This document shows, in pieces, positions 34,576 to 43,792 of a DNA stretch of 64,000 bases. How positions within the stretch are numbered: the first letter of the stretch is position 1; each line of letters opens with the position of its first letter. The notes beneath the pieces are model-generated. The model did not search any database and was not told where the DNA came from. It worked only from the letters and a program-made list of their open reading frames with translations. This DNA comes from Lachnospiraceae bacterium (lineage in GTDB: Bacteria; Bacillota; Clostridia; Lachnospirales; Lachnospiraceae). Location: the NCBI GenBank assembly GCA_910575565.1, contig CAJTFL010000007.1:1-64000 (forward strand). Reading direction: 5' to 3'. Both the position numbers and the translations under genes were made by a program.

Positions 34576-37009
34576 TGCTTACCTCCCGTTCCTTGACCTC
34601 CGTCAATTTGGTCGTCATGATCTTGTAGAGTTCCAGGTCGGTGGGGAAGCGGTCCACGAAGGGCAGGATCACATTGCCGAAGAACAGCAGCCCCTCGCCC
34701 TCGCCGGAGTGGGTCACATAGGAGAGCTGGTGCGGGCTGATGTTGAGCTGCTTCGCCAGGATGGTGCGGTCGCCCGCCGCCTGGTTGAGCATGATGATGA
34801 AGTCGCTGTTCTCGAAGATGTTCTCCACCTCCCGGCTGGAGAGCAGGTCCTTCACATTCTGGGTGATGCCGGTGGGGATGCCGCCCCATTTTCTGAACCG
34901 TTTCCAGATCTCCACGGAGTAGGCGGCAGTCTGCTCCTCTTTCAAGAGCAGATGGAACTCGTCCATAAAATACCGGGTGGCCTTGCCCGCGCTGCGGTTC
35001 TGGGTCACACGGCCCCACACCTGGTCCTGCACCACCAGCATCCCGATCTTCTTCATCTGCTTGCCCAGGTCCTTGATGTCGAAGCAGACGATACGGTTCT
35101 CAATGTCCACATTGGTGCGGTGGTTGAAGATGTTCAGGGAGCCGGTGACATAGATTTCAAGGGCGGTCGCCACATGGCGGGCCTCCTTTTCCTCCTGCTT
35201 TAAGAGCGCCTCATAGAGGTCCTGCAAGAGGGGCATATTCTCCGGCCTAGGGTCCTCAAAATACTTCTGGTATATCTGGTGGACACAGCGGTCGATGACC
35301 GTTTTCTCCACGGGCTGCAATCCCTCCTTGCCGCCCACCACCAGCTCGCACAGGGAGAGGATGAAGTCGGCTTTCAGGGCGACCGGGTTGTCCTCCTCGG
35401 AGTAGTTCAGGTTGATGTCCATCGGGTTGACATACTGGCTGCTGGACGGGCTGATCCTGATGATCTGCCCATTGAACCGCTCCACCAGCGGCGCGTACTC
35501 TGCCTCCGGGTCGCAGATGATGACATCATCGTCCGACACGAGGAAAGCGTTGGCGATCTCCCTCTTGGCGGCGAAGGACTTGCCGGAACCGGGCGTGCCG
35601 AGGATCAGGCCGTTGGGGTTCTTGAGGGACTTCCGATCCACCATGATGAGGTTGTTGGAGAGGGCGTTCAGGCCGTAGTAGAGGGACTCCTTCCGGTCCT
35701 GGAACAGCTCCTGCGTGGTGAACGGGATGAAGATGGCGGTGGAGCTGGTGGTGAGGCCCCGCTGTATCTCGATGAGGTTCTGCGCCAGCGGCAGGGAGGA
35801 CATCAGGCCCTGTTCCTGCTGGAAGTCCAGCCGCCGCAGGACGCAGTTGTGCTTCTGGGCGATGCTCTGGGACTGGAACACGTTGGTCTCCAGCTCCTGC
35901 TCGGTGCGCCCGGTGTTCATCACCAAAAACGTCACCATGAACATCCGCTCGTTCTGGCTCTGCAATTCCTTCAGGAGCGCCTTGGCGTCCCTGCCGTAGG
36001 TGGCGAGGTCGGAGGGGATGATGTCGATGTCGTACCCGGCGCGGACGGCCTTCTTCTGCTCCTCGATCTTGCTCCGGTCCAGCTCCGTGATGGTGTGCTT
36101 CACCGTCTTGATGGCCTTGTTCTGGTCGATGGACTGGATGTGCATGGTGACGATCTGGCTGGAGTCGATGTCCAGGATGTCCGCCAGCATACGGTCGCTG
36201 ATGTCCGAGGCCGTGATGGACAAAAACGACATGGCCCCGTACATATCCCCCGCCTGGAAGGTGCGCCGGCCGTTGAAGGCAAAGGCGGCGGGTGCGATGA
36301 AGTCCTTCACGGAAAGCCCGGACTCCACCAGCCACTTCCACTCGAAGGCGAAGGGGTCACGGTCCCCCATGTGGAACATGGAGTGCATCAGGCGCAGGCG
36401 CTCCTTCCCGTTCAGTACGGTGGCGGTCACGCCGATGCGCTTGAAGTTGTTGAGCAGGTCCGTCTCCACATGGTCCAGCCGGGGCTTGGCCTGCCGCATG
36501 GACGCCGCCTCGATGCCGAAGGTCAGGTACTTCGCCTTGGTGAGGCCGTTGTTGCCCCTGGCGAGCTGGCTTTTCAGCATCTGGCTGTACTCCGCCCGAA
36601 CGCTGTCAAATGCGTCCCCGGCGGGCGGGATGCGGACGGACTTCTCGAAGCTCTCCGCGTCGGTCGCCATGTTCATGAAGGACAGCTCGAAGTGGATGGA
36701 GCTGTCGAAGAAGTTGAGGAAGCTGCACCACTCCTCGAAGATGGCCGTCTTGTCCTCCTGCTGGGCGAGCTGGTAGTTGATGTCGTTGAACTGGACGGTC
36801 TTGGTGTAGTAGTTGTCGGTGACACGGCAGATGCCGTCCGGGAACATCCGCTGGAACGGGATGGACTGCTGGGCGGTGCGGGGAGTGCCGTCATCCCTGC
36901 GGGCCTTCTCGATGATGGCCCTGATCTGCTTTTTCTCCGCCTTTGTCAGGCTTGCGGGGAGAGCGATGGGTCCCGCTTTCCCGCGCCCGCTTTTCCGCGT
37001 TTTGAACAA
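34568..37009 (-). CDS. virB4: VirB4/TraE-type conjugation ATPase
   Basis: The 813-residue ATPase has Walker A GTPGSGKSF near residue 473 and Walker B-like YFMDEFHLL near 683. It powers assembly of the channel and substrate transfer at the inner face of the membrane. I place the start at TTG 37009, because AAAAGGAGGT lies eight bases upstream; the ATG at 37075 has none. The first 119 bases then overlap the prgI reading frame. It is the energy core beside PrgI and the VirB6-like protein. Confidence 0.93.
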   Translation of the reverse strand: MFKTRKSGRGKAGPIALPASLTKAEKKQIRAIIEKARRDDGTPRTAQQSIPFQRMFPDGICRVTDNYYTKTVQFNDINYQLAQQEDKTAIFEEWCSFLNFFDSSIHFELSFMNMATDAESFEKSVRIPPAGDAFDSVRAEYSQMLKSQLARGNNGLTKAKYLTFGIEAASMRQAKPRLDHVETDLLNNFKRIGVTATVLNGKERLRLMHSMFHMGDRDPFAFEWKWLVESGLSVKDFIAPAAFAFNGRRTFQAGDMYGAMSFLSITASDISDRMLADILDIDSSQIVTMHIQSIDQNKAIKTVKHTITELDRSKIEEQKKAVRAGYDIDIIPSDLATYGRDAKALLKELQSQNERMFMVTFLVMNTGRTEQELETNVFQSQSIAQKHNCVLRRLDFQQEQGLMSSLPLAQNLIEIQRGLTTSSTAIFIPFTTQELFQDRKESLYYGLNALSNNLIMVDRKSLKNPNGLILGTPGSGKSFAAKREIANAFLVSDDDVIICDPEAEYAPLVERFNGQIIRISPSSSQYVNPMDINLNYSEEDNPVALKADFILSLCELVVGGKEGLQPVEKTVIDRCVHQIYQKYFEDPRPENMPLLQDLYEALLKQEEKEARHVATALEIYVTGSLNIFNHRTNVDIENRIVCFDIKDLGKQMKKIGMLVVQDQVWGRVTQNRSAGKATRYFMDEFHLLLKEEQTAAYSVEIWKRFRKWGGIPTGITQNVKDLLSSREVENIFENSDFIIMLNQAAGDRTILAKQLNISPHQLSYVTHSGEGEGLLFFGNVILPFVDRFPTDLELYKIMTTKLTEVKEREVSNG

Positions 37010-37364
37010 TGGCCTGTACCTCCTTTTCCACTTGGTCCTGCCGCATGAGGGCAGAGTAATAGTTGTTGGTCGCATAGGGGCGGACCTTGGGGCGGATGAA
37101 CTTCGCCTGGATGAAGTGCCTCGCCACCGTCTCCAGCGGCTGCCCGTCCTTCTCGTACATGGCGAGGAAGAACAGCGGGAGCATGAGGCAGATCATCCCC
37201 ATGACGGCGAGGCTGGTGTTGCCGGAACGCTTCATCAGGAAGAATGCCGGTACGCCGATGAGCGCCGCCGCCCCGAAGCAGACGAGCTGCCGTTTCGTCA
37301 GCCCAAAGAACACCTTGGACTTTACCCGCGTCAGGTCGCGGGGGATGGAAATATACGCTGCCAT
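36891..37364 (-). CDS. prgI: PrgI-family membrane protein
   Basis: The 157-residue protein begins MAAYISIPRDLTRVKSKVFF and has two membrane helices (VCFGAAALIGVPAFFLM and VMGMICLMLPLFFLAMY), as in PrgI/VirB3-like components. Beyond about residue 120 its frame overlaps the start of virB4, and the tail (HRSPRKPDKGGEKADQG) looks like low-complexity shadow. PrgI is a small channel component in gram-positive type IV secretion. Confidence 0.88.
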   Translation of the reverse strand: MAAYISIPRDLTRVKSKVFFGLTKRQLVCFGAAALIGVPAFFLMKRSGNTSLAVMGMICLMLPLFFLAMYEKDGQPLETVARHFIQAKFIRPKVRPYATNNYYSALMRQDQVEKEVQAIVQNAEKRARESGTHRSPRKPDKGGEKADQGHHREGPQG

Positions 37365-37382
37365 GATGACCTCCTTTCCCGG

Positions 37383-38249
37383 TCAGTGGGCGTTCAGTAC
37401 GCTCCGGGCAAGGCCCCCGGTCTTGAACAGGGTGAACACCAGAAGGACGGTGTACCCCACCACGCCCCAGAGGGAGCCGACTATATCCGAAGTGAACGAG
37501 ATGGACTGTATCAGCACAGCGTAGATACCGACACAGATGATGATCAAAAAGCCCTGGAAGCCCAGGGCGAACAGGGACCGGAGGTAGTTCTGCCCGGTCT
37601 GGCTCTGCTCCCGGCTGCCGAAGGTGGACAGCGGGATGGGCGCGAGGCTCGTCATCAGGTATATCTCGATCATGCGCCCGTAGACGATGACGAAGATCAC
37701 GATGGAGAGTATCCAGAGGGTGAGCTGGATGACGAAGCTCATCAGGTAGATGCCCAGGAGCGTACCCACGCCGTAGGTCTCAAGCGTGGCCTCCATCGCG
37801 GCGATGTCCGAGTCGCTGACCGCCGTGGAAGCGCCGATGATGCCCCCGCTCCGGGAGATCACGTTCTGGCAGACATCAAAGACCGCCATCACGATGTTGA
37901 AGCAGTTGGAGATGAGCGTGACGGCAACAAAGGTCTTGAATATCCACTTGAAGATGATCCAGGTCTCGAAGTTCGAGAGGTTGTTATGCTCAATGATGAG
38001 CTGGATCAGCTCGTAACAGGCAATGAAGGTGAGGATCAGCCCCGCTATGGGGATGATGACCGACTCCGACACATTCCGTATCATGGAGAAGATGCCGGGG
38101 GAGAAGCTCGCCGGGGTCATGCCCACATCGGCGGCGATCTCCCCCACGCGGGAGTTGACCGAATCGAAAACACCTGTGAGGTTGCCCATGATCCCGCTGA
38201 TAAGAAGCTCTTTGAGCCAGTCTGCTATCGCGTCAAGAATACTGCCCAA
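37383..38249 (-). CDS. VirB6/TrbL-like polytopic membrane protein
   Basis: The 288-residue protein has six or so membrane segments (for example IIPIAGLILTFIACYELIQL, LTLWILSIVIFVIVYG, GFLIIICVGIYAVLI) and fits the VirB6/TrbL group that lines the conjugation channel. It starts at TTG 38249 with AAGG eight bases upstream. The Maff2 genes lie directly upstream and prgI 18 bp downstream. Confidence 0.85.
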   Translation of the reverse strand: MGSILDAIADWLKELLISGIMGNLTGVFDSVNSRVGEIAADVGMTPASFSPGIFSMIRNVSESVIIPIAGLILTFIACYELIQLIIEHNNLSNFETWIIFKWIFKTFVAVTLISNCFNIVMAVFDVCQNVISRSGGIIGASTAVSDSDIAAMEATLETYGVGTLLGIYLMSFVIQLTLWILSIVIFVIVYGRMIEIYLMTSLAPIPLSTFGSREQSQTGQNYLRSLFALGFQGFLIIICVGIYAVLIQSISFTSDIVGSLWGVVGYTVLLVFTLFKTGGLARSVLNAH

Positions 38250-38340
38250 ATTGATTACCTTGTCCTTTCATCAGGATAGGCAGGGCGGCGGCTGCGCGCC
38301 GCCCCGCCCTGGTTACAGCGGGCCTTGTCCTGCCTCCGTG

Positions 38341-38559
38341 TCAGGCGGTGAACAGCCCGGAGAGCAGGGGGACCAGGGTGATGCCGATGAGGGCGACGCC
38401 CCCGCCGGCCATCAACTGTTTCATACCCTGGCTCTTGGCTCCGGGGTTGTCGTTGCCGTAGCCCTCCAGAAGGTTGATCGCGCCCCACACGCCGAGGCCG
38501 GCGCCCAGCGCCACAACGAGGGTCTGCAACACGCCGATCGCACTGTTGAAAAATGCCAT
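38341..38559 (-). CDS. Maff2-family small membrane protein, copy 1
   Basis: The 72-residue protein (MAFFNSAIGVLQTLVVALGA, then MAGGGVALIGITLVPLLSGL) has two hydrophobic helices, as do pilin-like or channel subunits of the VirB2 type. It is identical at the protein level to copy 2 at 38769-38987. AAGGAGG precedes the start. Confidence 0.88.
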   Translation of the reverse strand: MAFFNSAIGVLQTLVVALGAGLGVWGAINLLEGYGNDNPGAKSQGMKQLMAGGGVALIGITLVPLLSGLFTA

Positions 38560-38768
38560 AGTCTTGTCCTCCTTAAAGTTGGTGGGCGGGAGATGGACCC
38601 GCCCGGAAAGTGGTTGTTTGGTCTACTGAAACCGGGGATTTCCCCGGTCTTATGCGGTTTTCCCGATCCGGCCCGCCGGGTGGATGCCTGCCATTGTCGT
38701 AAGTGGGGACAGCTCCATCTCCGGCAGGACGGGGGAGAACTTGCGCCCTTACGGGCGGGACGCCTGCA

Positions 38769-38987
38769 TCAGGCGGTGAACAGGCCGGACAGCAGGGGGA
38801 CCAGGGTGATGCCGATGAGGGCGACGCCTCCGCCGGCCATGAGCTGCTTCATGCCCTGGCTCTTGGCTCCGGGGTTGTCGTTGCCGTAGCCCTCCAGGAG
38901 GTTGATCGCACCCCACACGCCGAGGCCGGCGCCCAGCGCCACAACGAGGGTCTGCAGCACACCGATTGCGCTATTGAAAAATGCCAT
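38769..38987 (-). CDS. Maff2-family small membrane protein, copy 2
   Basis: The protein is identical in all 72 residues to copy 1, while the DNA differs at several silent sites. AAGGAGGACAAAGTT precedes ATG 38987; a longer open frame upstream has no support. Two copies may raise the dose of an abundant subunit. Confidence 0.88.
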   Translation of the reverse strand: MAFFNSAIGVLQTLVVALGAGLGVWGAINLLEGYGNDNPGAKSQGMKQLMAGGGVALIGITLVPLLSGLFTA

Positions 38988-39215
38988 AACTTTGTCCTCC
39001 TTAAAGACAGTGGGCGGAGCCTTTGCCCCGCCCGGTTCGTGGAATGGTCTTGAAGATGCAAAAGGGCGCCCGCCGCCCCGCACAGTCAGCCCGCCTGTTG
39101 GATGCCTGCCGTAAGGTAAGTGGGGGCAGCTTCATTACAGGCGGGCGCTGTTCCGTACAGGGAGGGAACGCCCGGACATGGAAAAAGCCCCGCAGGGGGG
39201 CTTACGGCGTGACGC

Positions 39216-40967
39216 TCATTCGTCCGCGTCGATCACTTCAAACTCGTCCTTCGCCCGCAGCTTCAGCCGGTGGTCCAGGAACTTCTCGATGTCGAAGCGG
39301 TTCTTTTCGTCACAGTCCGCCGTGTATTGGAAATTGGGGTGCTTTGTCAGGTCGTACTTGTCCGACAAAAACGGCCTCACGCCCCGGAGCTGGAGGATGC
39401 ACTTGCCGCCGTCCAGCACCGCCAGCTCGTCCACGCTGGCCAGCTCATGGCCCGTCCGCTGGTAGTTCACGCTGTGGGACTCCTGGCTGCCCTTGCTCAC
39501 CCCGGTGTTGAACATATCTATGGTCTCCTTGCCCAGGGCGGCGGAAAGCTCCTTCAAGGTGGTCGGCTCACTGCCGCCCAGGAAGATGCGGGTGTCCATG
39601 TTGCCGATGATGGTGTCGGCGTTGTCCTTGTAGATCGCCTTTAGCTGGCTCTGCGCCTGCAAGACCAGGCAGGCCGATATTTCCCGGCTTCGGATGGTCG
39701 CCACCAGCTTCTCCAGGTTCGGTATCTGCCCGATGTTGGCGCACTCGTCAATGAGGCAGCGCACATGGACCGGGAGCCGCCCGTGGTACTGGTCGTCCGC
39801 CTTCTCGCACAGCAGATTGAAAAGCTGGGTGTAGATCATGCTGATGAGGAAATTGAAGGTGCTGTCCGTGTCGCTCATGATGAGGAACAGGGCGGTCTTG
39901 CGGTCCCCCAGGGTGTCCAGCTCCAGCTCGTCATACCGGGTGATCTCCCGCAGTTCGGCGATGTCAAAGGGAGCCAGCCGAGCGCCGCAGGAGATGAGGA
40001 TGGATTTTGCCGTCTTGCCGGCCGCCAGCTTATAGAGCCGGTATTGGCGGACAGCAAAGTGGTCCGGCTCTTTCTTTTCCAGCGCCTCAAACATCTGGTC
40101 GATAGGGTTCTGGAACGTCTCATCGTCCTCCCGGACCTCCATAGCGTTCAGGAAGGTGATGAGCGTCCCGAAGTTCTGCTCCTCCACGGGCGCGATATAG
40201 TGGATATAGGCGATGAGCGCCGTGTAAAGGAGCTTCTCGGCTTTCTCCCAGAACTGGTCCCCGCCCTTGCCCTCGCCCTGCGTGTTCACCATCAGCGTTG
40301 TCACCAGCTTCAGGATGTCCTTCTCCGAATGGATATAGGCGAAGGGGTTGTAGTGCATCGACTTCTTGAAGTTGATCGTGTTAAAAATCTTGATGCGGTA
40401 CTTGTTCCGCACCAGGACGGCCCCGCACTCCTCGACGATCCCCCCTTTTGGATCAGTGATGACATACGAACTATGGCACTGTAAAAGGTTGGGCTTGAGC
40501 CAGAACCTGGTCTTGCCGCTGCCGGAGCCGCCGACGATCAGCACGTTCTTGTTCCGGGCGGTCTTGGGGTCCTTGGGACGGCTGTTCATGGTGAGGCTCT
40601 CCGTCCGTGTCAGGATGACATTGTTCTGGAACACGGGGTCCGCGAACGGCTCGATGTCCTTTGGGCCGCCCCATCTGGCGCTCCCGTATTCCTCCCCGTG
40701 GCGGTATTTCTTGGCGTTCTTGCTCCGCACATACACCACCAGCCGGAACGCCGCACCGATGGCAAGCCCGATGCACAGGTCGAAGGGGTGGAAGCTGGGC
40801 ATGGGGTTCCCCCACGCCGTACCCATCGAGGTGAAAAAGCCGAGGAGCTTTGTGGAGATGTCCGTACCCTCCGCGATACGCCACGCCTCCCCGATATTGG
40901 AGCAGAACAGCCCGATGATGGCATAGGGGATGTTCAGGATGATGAGTTTCTTTGTTTTCTGGTTCAT
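39216..40967 (-). CDS. virD4: VirD4/TraG-type coupling protein
   Basis: The 583-residue protein has an N-terminal membrane region (IILNIPYAIIGLFC and a second helix near 62-80), Walker A GGSGSGKTR at residues 146-154 and Walker B-like CLIDECANIGQIPNLEKL. It links the relaxosome to the secretion channel. Its ATG overlaps the stop of pcfB by four bases. Confidence 0.93.
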   Translation of the reverse strand: MNQKTKKLIILNIPYAIIGLFCSNIGEAWRIAEGTDISTKLLGFFTSMGTAWGNPMPSFHPFDLCIGLAIGAAFRLVVYVRSKNAKKYRHGEEYGSARWGGPKDIEPFADPVFQNNVILTRTESLTMNSRPKDPKTARNKNVLIVGGSGSGKTRFWLKPNLLQCHSSYVITDPKGGIVEECGAVLVRNKYRIKIFNTINFKKSMHYNPFAYIHSEKDILKLVTTLMVNTQGEGKGGDQFWEKAEKLLYTALIAYIHYIAPVEEQNFGTLITFLNAMEVREDDETFQNPIDQMFEALEKKEPDHFAVRQYRLYKLAAGKTAKSILISCGARLAPFDIAELREITRYDELELDTLGDRKTALFLIMSDTDSTFNFLISMIYTQLFNLLCEKADDQYHGRLPVHVRCLIDECANIGQIPNLEKLVATIRSREISACLVLQAQSQLKAIYKDNADTIIGNMDTRIFLGGSEPTTLKELSAALGKETIDMFNTGVSKGSQESHSVNYQRTGHELASVDELAVLDGGKCILQLRGVRPFLSDKYDLTKHPNFQYTADCDEKNRFDIEKFLDHRLKLRAKDEFEVIDADE

Positions 40968-41443
40968 CGCTCACGCTCCTGGTTCTTCTCCCGCACCTTG
41001 GAGGGGATGGACTTGGCAAGCTCTTTCAGGTGCGCCAGGGCTTTCAGGACGCTGGGCCGCTTCTCCTTCCGGGACAGCTTCACGGAATACTCCTTGAAGG
41101 CGGCGGTCAGCACATCGGCGTCCTTTGCCTTGAAGAACACCATGAAGCGGGGCGGCTCCTGGGACACATCCTTTCGGATGGCATAGTCCACGCCGTACTT
41201 GTTCAGCACCCGCTCAAAGTCCTTGATGCCGCTCCTGGCGATGTCGATCTGCTGCGCCCCCTGGTCCTTGCGGATCAGCTTCTCCACGGTCATCTTTCCG
41301 TGGTCGCCCTCCGCCGCCCTGCCGGCCTTCACACGCGCCCGGTGCTGGGCGTACTTGCGGAACGCCGCCACCAGCGTCCGCCCGGTCAGCTTGCTGGTGC
41401 TTATCATCAGGTTCACTGTCCTGTTTTCAACTTCCTCCTGCAA
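40964..41443 (-). CDS. pcfB: PcfB-family protein (DUF3801)
   Basis: The 159-residue protein (VNLMISTSKLTGRTLVAAFR, IRKDQGAQQIDIARSGIKDF, FKAKDADVLTAAFKEY) matches PcfB/DUF3801. PcfB-type proteins accompany VirD4 and help recruit the relaxosome. The tail is basic. It is translationally coupled to virD4 through ATGA. Confidence 0.88.
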   Translation of the reverse strand: MQEEVENRTVNLMISTSKLTGRTLVAAFRKYAQHRARVKAGRAAEGDHGKMTVEKLIRKDQGAQQIDIARSGIKDFERVLNKYGVDYAIRKDVSQEPPRFMVFFKAKDADVLTAAFKEYSVKLSRKEKRPSVLKALAHLKELAKSIPSKVREKNQERER

Positions 41444-41495
41444 ATCTCATTCCCCCTTTCTTCGGAAACGGCGCCGGAGGCGTGACGCCGGGGTC

Positions 41496-41996
41496 TCAGA
41501 TGTGGAACGCCGGGAAGTCCTTCCCATCGGCGTAGAGGGTCACGGTATGGTCGGCAAAGTAGACCACGGCGGCGATCACATCCTCCGCAGAGAGGGAAAC
41601 GCCGTCCCCGTCCTCATCGTACTTGTAGACGATCACGGGGCCGAGCAGATACCGCTCCCTGCCCAGGTTCAGGACGCGCCGCCCGTCAAAGACGATAGCC
41701 AGCCCCGCCACATCCAGGGCGTCGTCCGACACGACCTCCAGGCAGTCGTACTTGCCCTTGCTCTCGATCTCCTCCCAGCACTGGGTCTCCTGCATGATCT
41801 CCGGGGTCTTGTCCGGGCGCATCACCATCACGATGGAGTCCGCCTCGGCCTCCGTGACGGTGGCCTCCTCCGCCGCGTCGTGCAGGTACTCCTCCAGGGA
41901 GTCCACCAGCTTTTTGTAGCCGGGCCTGTCCGCGCTGTCGGGCAGGGACAGGTTGATGTTCACATCACCGTTGAAGTGAAAATGGATACTGTTCAT
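41496..41996 (-). CDS. Conserved acidic ICE protein (166 aa)
   Basis: The protein begins MNSIHFHFNGDVNINLSLPD and is acidic, with VIVYKYDEDGDGVSLSAEDV near the C-terminus. There is no signal peptide or membrane helix. I cannot assign a family with certainty. It lies between parB and pcfB on the same strand, so it is probably co-expressed. Confidence 0.6.
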   Translation of the reverse strand: MNSIHFHFNGDVNINLSLPDSADRPGYKKLVDSLEEYLHDAAEEATVTEAEADSIVMVMRPDKTPEIMQETQCWEEIESKGKYDCLEVVSDDALDVAGLAIVFDGRRVLNLGRERYLLGPVIVYKYDEDGDGVSLSAEDVIAAVVYFADHTVTLYADGKDFPAFHI

Positions 41997-42053
41997 AAGC
42001 GTAGATGCTCCTTTTCCGTTTCATAAAAAATGCGCCCCGCAAAAGGGGGCGTG

Positions 42054-42950
42054 TCACCGCTGCTGGTCCCGCTGCCGCCGCCTCTGCCACTGTTCCAGCA
42101 GGCGGAGGATGGTGTCGCTCATCTGCCTGGGCGTGTAGGACTTGGGGAAGAACTTCTGCAAGTCGCTGGTCTTGAACGCAATCTGCCCCATGTCGTCCTT
42201 CTTCACCTCGTCCATGATGCCGCACATATCCTCCAAGGTACAGCCGTCCTCCTGGCTCTTTTTCTTCATGCGCTGGGCCTGCGATACAGAGGGTGCGGCC
42301 TGGGCGTAGTCCATCGCCTCCAGGAAGTTCCGCTGTTCCTCCGGCTTCAGGTAGGACAGCTCCACGGCGGGCGTCATGGATATTTTCTTCTCGTCCACCA
42401 TATCCAGGATTTCGGGGATCAGCTCCGTCAGGCGGATAAAGCGGCGCACAGAGTCCTTGCTCGTACCGGCTTGTTCCGCGATGATGTCCCTGGATTTTTT
42501 CCCGTCCAACTTGTGCGCGTCTTGCTCACAAGTTAGGTCAGTCCGGCTCCCCTGATGCTTCAAGGCCTCCAGCTTCATCTTGTAGGCTTTTGCCCTCTCG
42601 CTGGGCAGGATGTTCTCCCGCTGGAGGTTGGAGTCCACCATCATGATGACGGCTGCATCATCGTCCAGCTCCCGAACAATGACGGGGATGGTGTCCAGCC
42701 CTGCAAGCTCTGCGGCATGGTGGCGGCGGTGGCCGGAGATGATCTCATACCCGCCGTCCGGGTCCGGGCGCACGATGAGGGGATTGGCAACGCCCATCTG
42801 CCGGATGCTATCCACGGTCTCCGCCATAGCATCGTCATCCAGCACCTTGAAGGGATGCCCTTCAAAGGGGTGCAGCTCGGAGAGGGGCATCCGCTGGACG
42901 GTCTCCGCCACGGCCGGTGCCTCCGCCTCTTTTTTCTTTGCTCTTGGCAT
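42054..42950 (-). CDS. parB: ParB/Spo0J-type DNA-binding protein
   Basis: The 298-residue protein has the ParB N-terminal nuclease-like fold with IISGHRRHHAAELAG and LQRENILPSERAKAYKMKLE, an HTH (SRDIIAEQAGTSKDSVRRFI) and a helical C-terminus. It should bind a centromere-like site on the excised ICE. No parA or replication initiator is beside it; in related elements these lie next to parB, so the end of the element may be deleted. Confidence 0.88.
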   Translation of the reverse strand: MPRAKKKEAEAPAVAETVQRMPLSELHPFEGHPFKVLDDDAMAETVDSIRQMGVANPLIVRPDPDGGYEIISGHRRHHAAELAGLDTIPVIVRELDDDAAVIMMVDSNLQRENILPSERAKAYKMKLEALKHQGSRTDLTCEQDAHKLDGKKSRDIIAEQAGTSKDSVRRFIRLTELIPEILDMVDEKKISMTPAVELSYLKPEEQRNFLEAMDYAQAAPSVSQAQRMKKKSQEDGCTLEDMCGIMDEVKKDDMGQIAFKTSDLQKFFPKSYTPRQMSDTILRLLEQWQRRRQRDQQR

Positions 42951-42993
42951 TTGTGTTCACCTCGCTTTCTCAATGTGGGATTATGGGAAAAAG

Positions 42994-43041
42994 AAAAAAG
43001 GCGTGTACCCCAGCCCCCTCGGTGGGGCAGGATACACGCCT
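42994..43041 (-). terminator. Terminator upstream of parB
   Basis: AGGCGTGTA pairs with TACACGCCT on the minus strand, with an inner GC-rich stem, and a T-run follows. It separates the recombinase transcript from parB. Confidence 0.75.
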
Positions 43042-43174
43042 ATGTACCAGTCTGCGGACGCAAAAAGAGCGGATACCGGCCGCTGGATTTCTCCAACGGC
43101 GATACCCGCTCTATGAAGCCTTGCTCTGTTTGATTGTGGGCATTCTACCCTCCTTGCGCCGCCCTGCGCTTTTG

Positions 43175-43591
43175 TTATCCTCTGTTTTGGGTCAAAAAAC
43201 AGAACGGACACCACAAAACCCGCATTTTTTGGGGCTTTCTGTGTTTCCGTTCTATAATAACACAATCATCTTTCACGATGACGCAGTTTACCCTGCCCGC
43301 TTTGATGTCGCTTAACATCCTTTTAAATTCTGGTCTCTCGAAGTTGCTGCCGGAATAATTGTCATCCGCATAGCAGTCAAAGAGCTCCATGTCCTCCTGT
43401 TCCCGGATAAAGGAACGGATCAGCTCCCTTTGGCTGCCAATGCTGCTGCTCTCGGCCCTGAACGCGGCTTCTGCACTCCCTGTACCTGCGGAACCGGCGG
43501 TGGTTCCCACATCGCTGTCCTCCCTGGAAAGGCGGAGATACATGGCCGCATAAAAATGTCTTGATTCTGTTTTTGCGTATTCGTTTTTCAT
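43175..43591 (-). pseudogene. Large serine recombinase, N-terminal fragment
   Basis: The 138-residue frame matches a serine recombinase catalytic domain: AAMYLRLSREDSD, then SIGSQRELIRSFI and CYADDNYSGSNFERPEFKRM. Homology stops after NCVIVKD, where a full protein would continue with a LSRFGR-type motif. The rest (DCVIIERKHRKPQK...) is read out of a terminator hairpin. The remaining recombinase and DNA-binding domains are absent, so it cannot excise the ICE by itself. Confidence 0.85.
43193..43253 (-). terminator. Terminator inside the recombinase fragment's 3' end
   Basis: AGAACGGA and TCCGTTCT pair across a 37-nt region with inner pairing, followed on the minus strand by GTTTTTTG. Its presence inside the frame marks where foreign sequence replaced the recombinase body. 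Confidence 0.7.
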
Positions 43592-43643
43592 GGCATCACT
43601 CCTGACTTATTTTATTAGAGAAAAGCCGATGGCTTTCACCAAA

Positions 43644-43772
43644 TTAGGAGCCAGGAGTTCCACGGATTTGTCCTGCCATCAGATCAACATAAATCCTGTC
43701 ATTCTTCAAGCCTCCTTCGGAGGCTTTTTTGAACTCTTTTCCGGACTTTTTTTGGAATCTCCTGGAGTCCAT
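43644..43772 (-). CDS. Possible small protein (42 aa)
   Basis: The frame MDSRRFQKKSGKEFKKASEG ... YVDLMAGQIRGTPGS is preceded by AAAGGA seven bases before ATG 43772. It lies in the same direction between the DUF6870-like gene and the recombinase fragment. It contains a GC-rich hairpin (43708-43726). No family is recognised. Confidence 0.4.
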   Translation of the reverse strand: MDSRRFQKKSGKEFKKASEGGLKNDRIYVDLMAGQIRGTPGS

Positions 43773-43792
43773 TCCGAAATCCTTTATCACTT

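Larger units (their letters stand above)
38341..39152. repeat. Tandem duplication of the Maff2 unit (about 428 bp)
   Basis: The two genes plus flanks repeat at an offset of 428 bp. Beyond the genes, both units keep a leader motif that reads on the minus strand GCTGYCCCCACTTAC, then GGCAGGCATCCA. The leader of the first unit holds a 22-codon frame (38650-38718, MELSPLTTMAGIHPAG...). Silent differences show that the duplication is not very recent, or that selection or gene conversion keeps the proteins equal. Confidence 0.8.
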
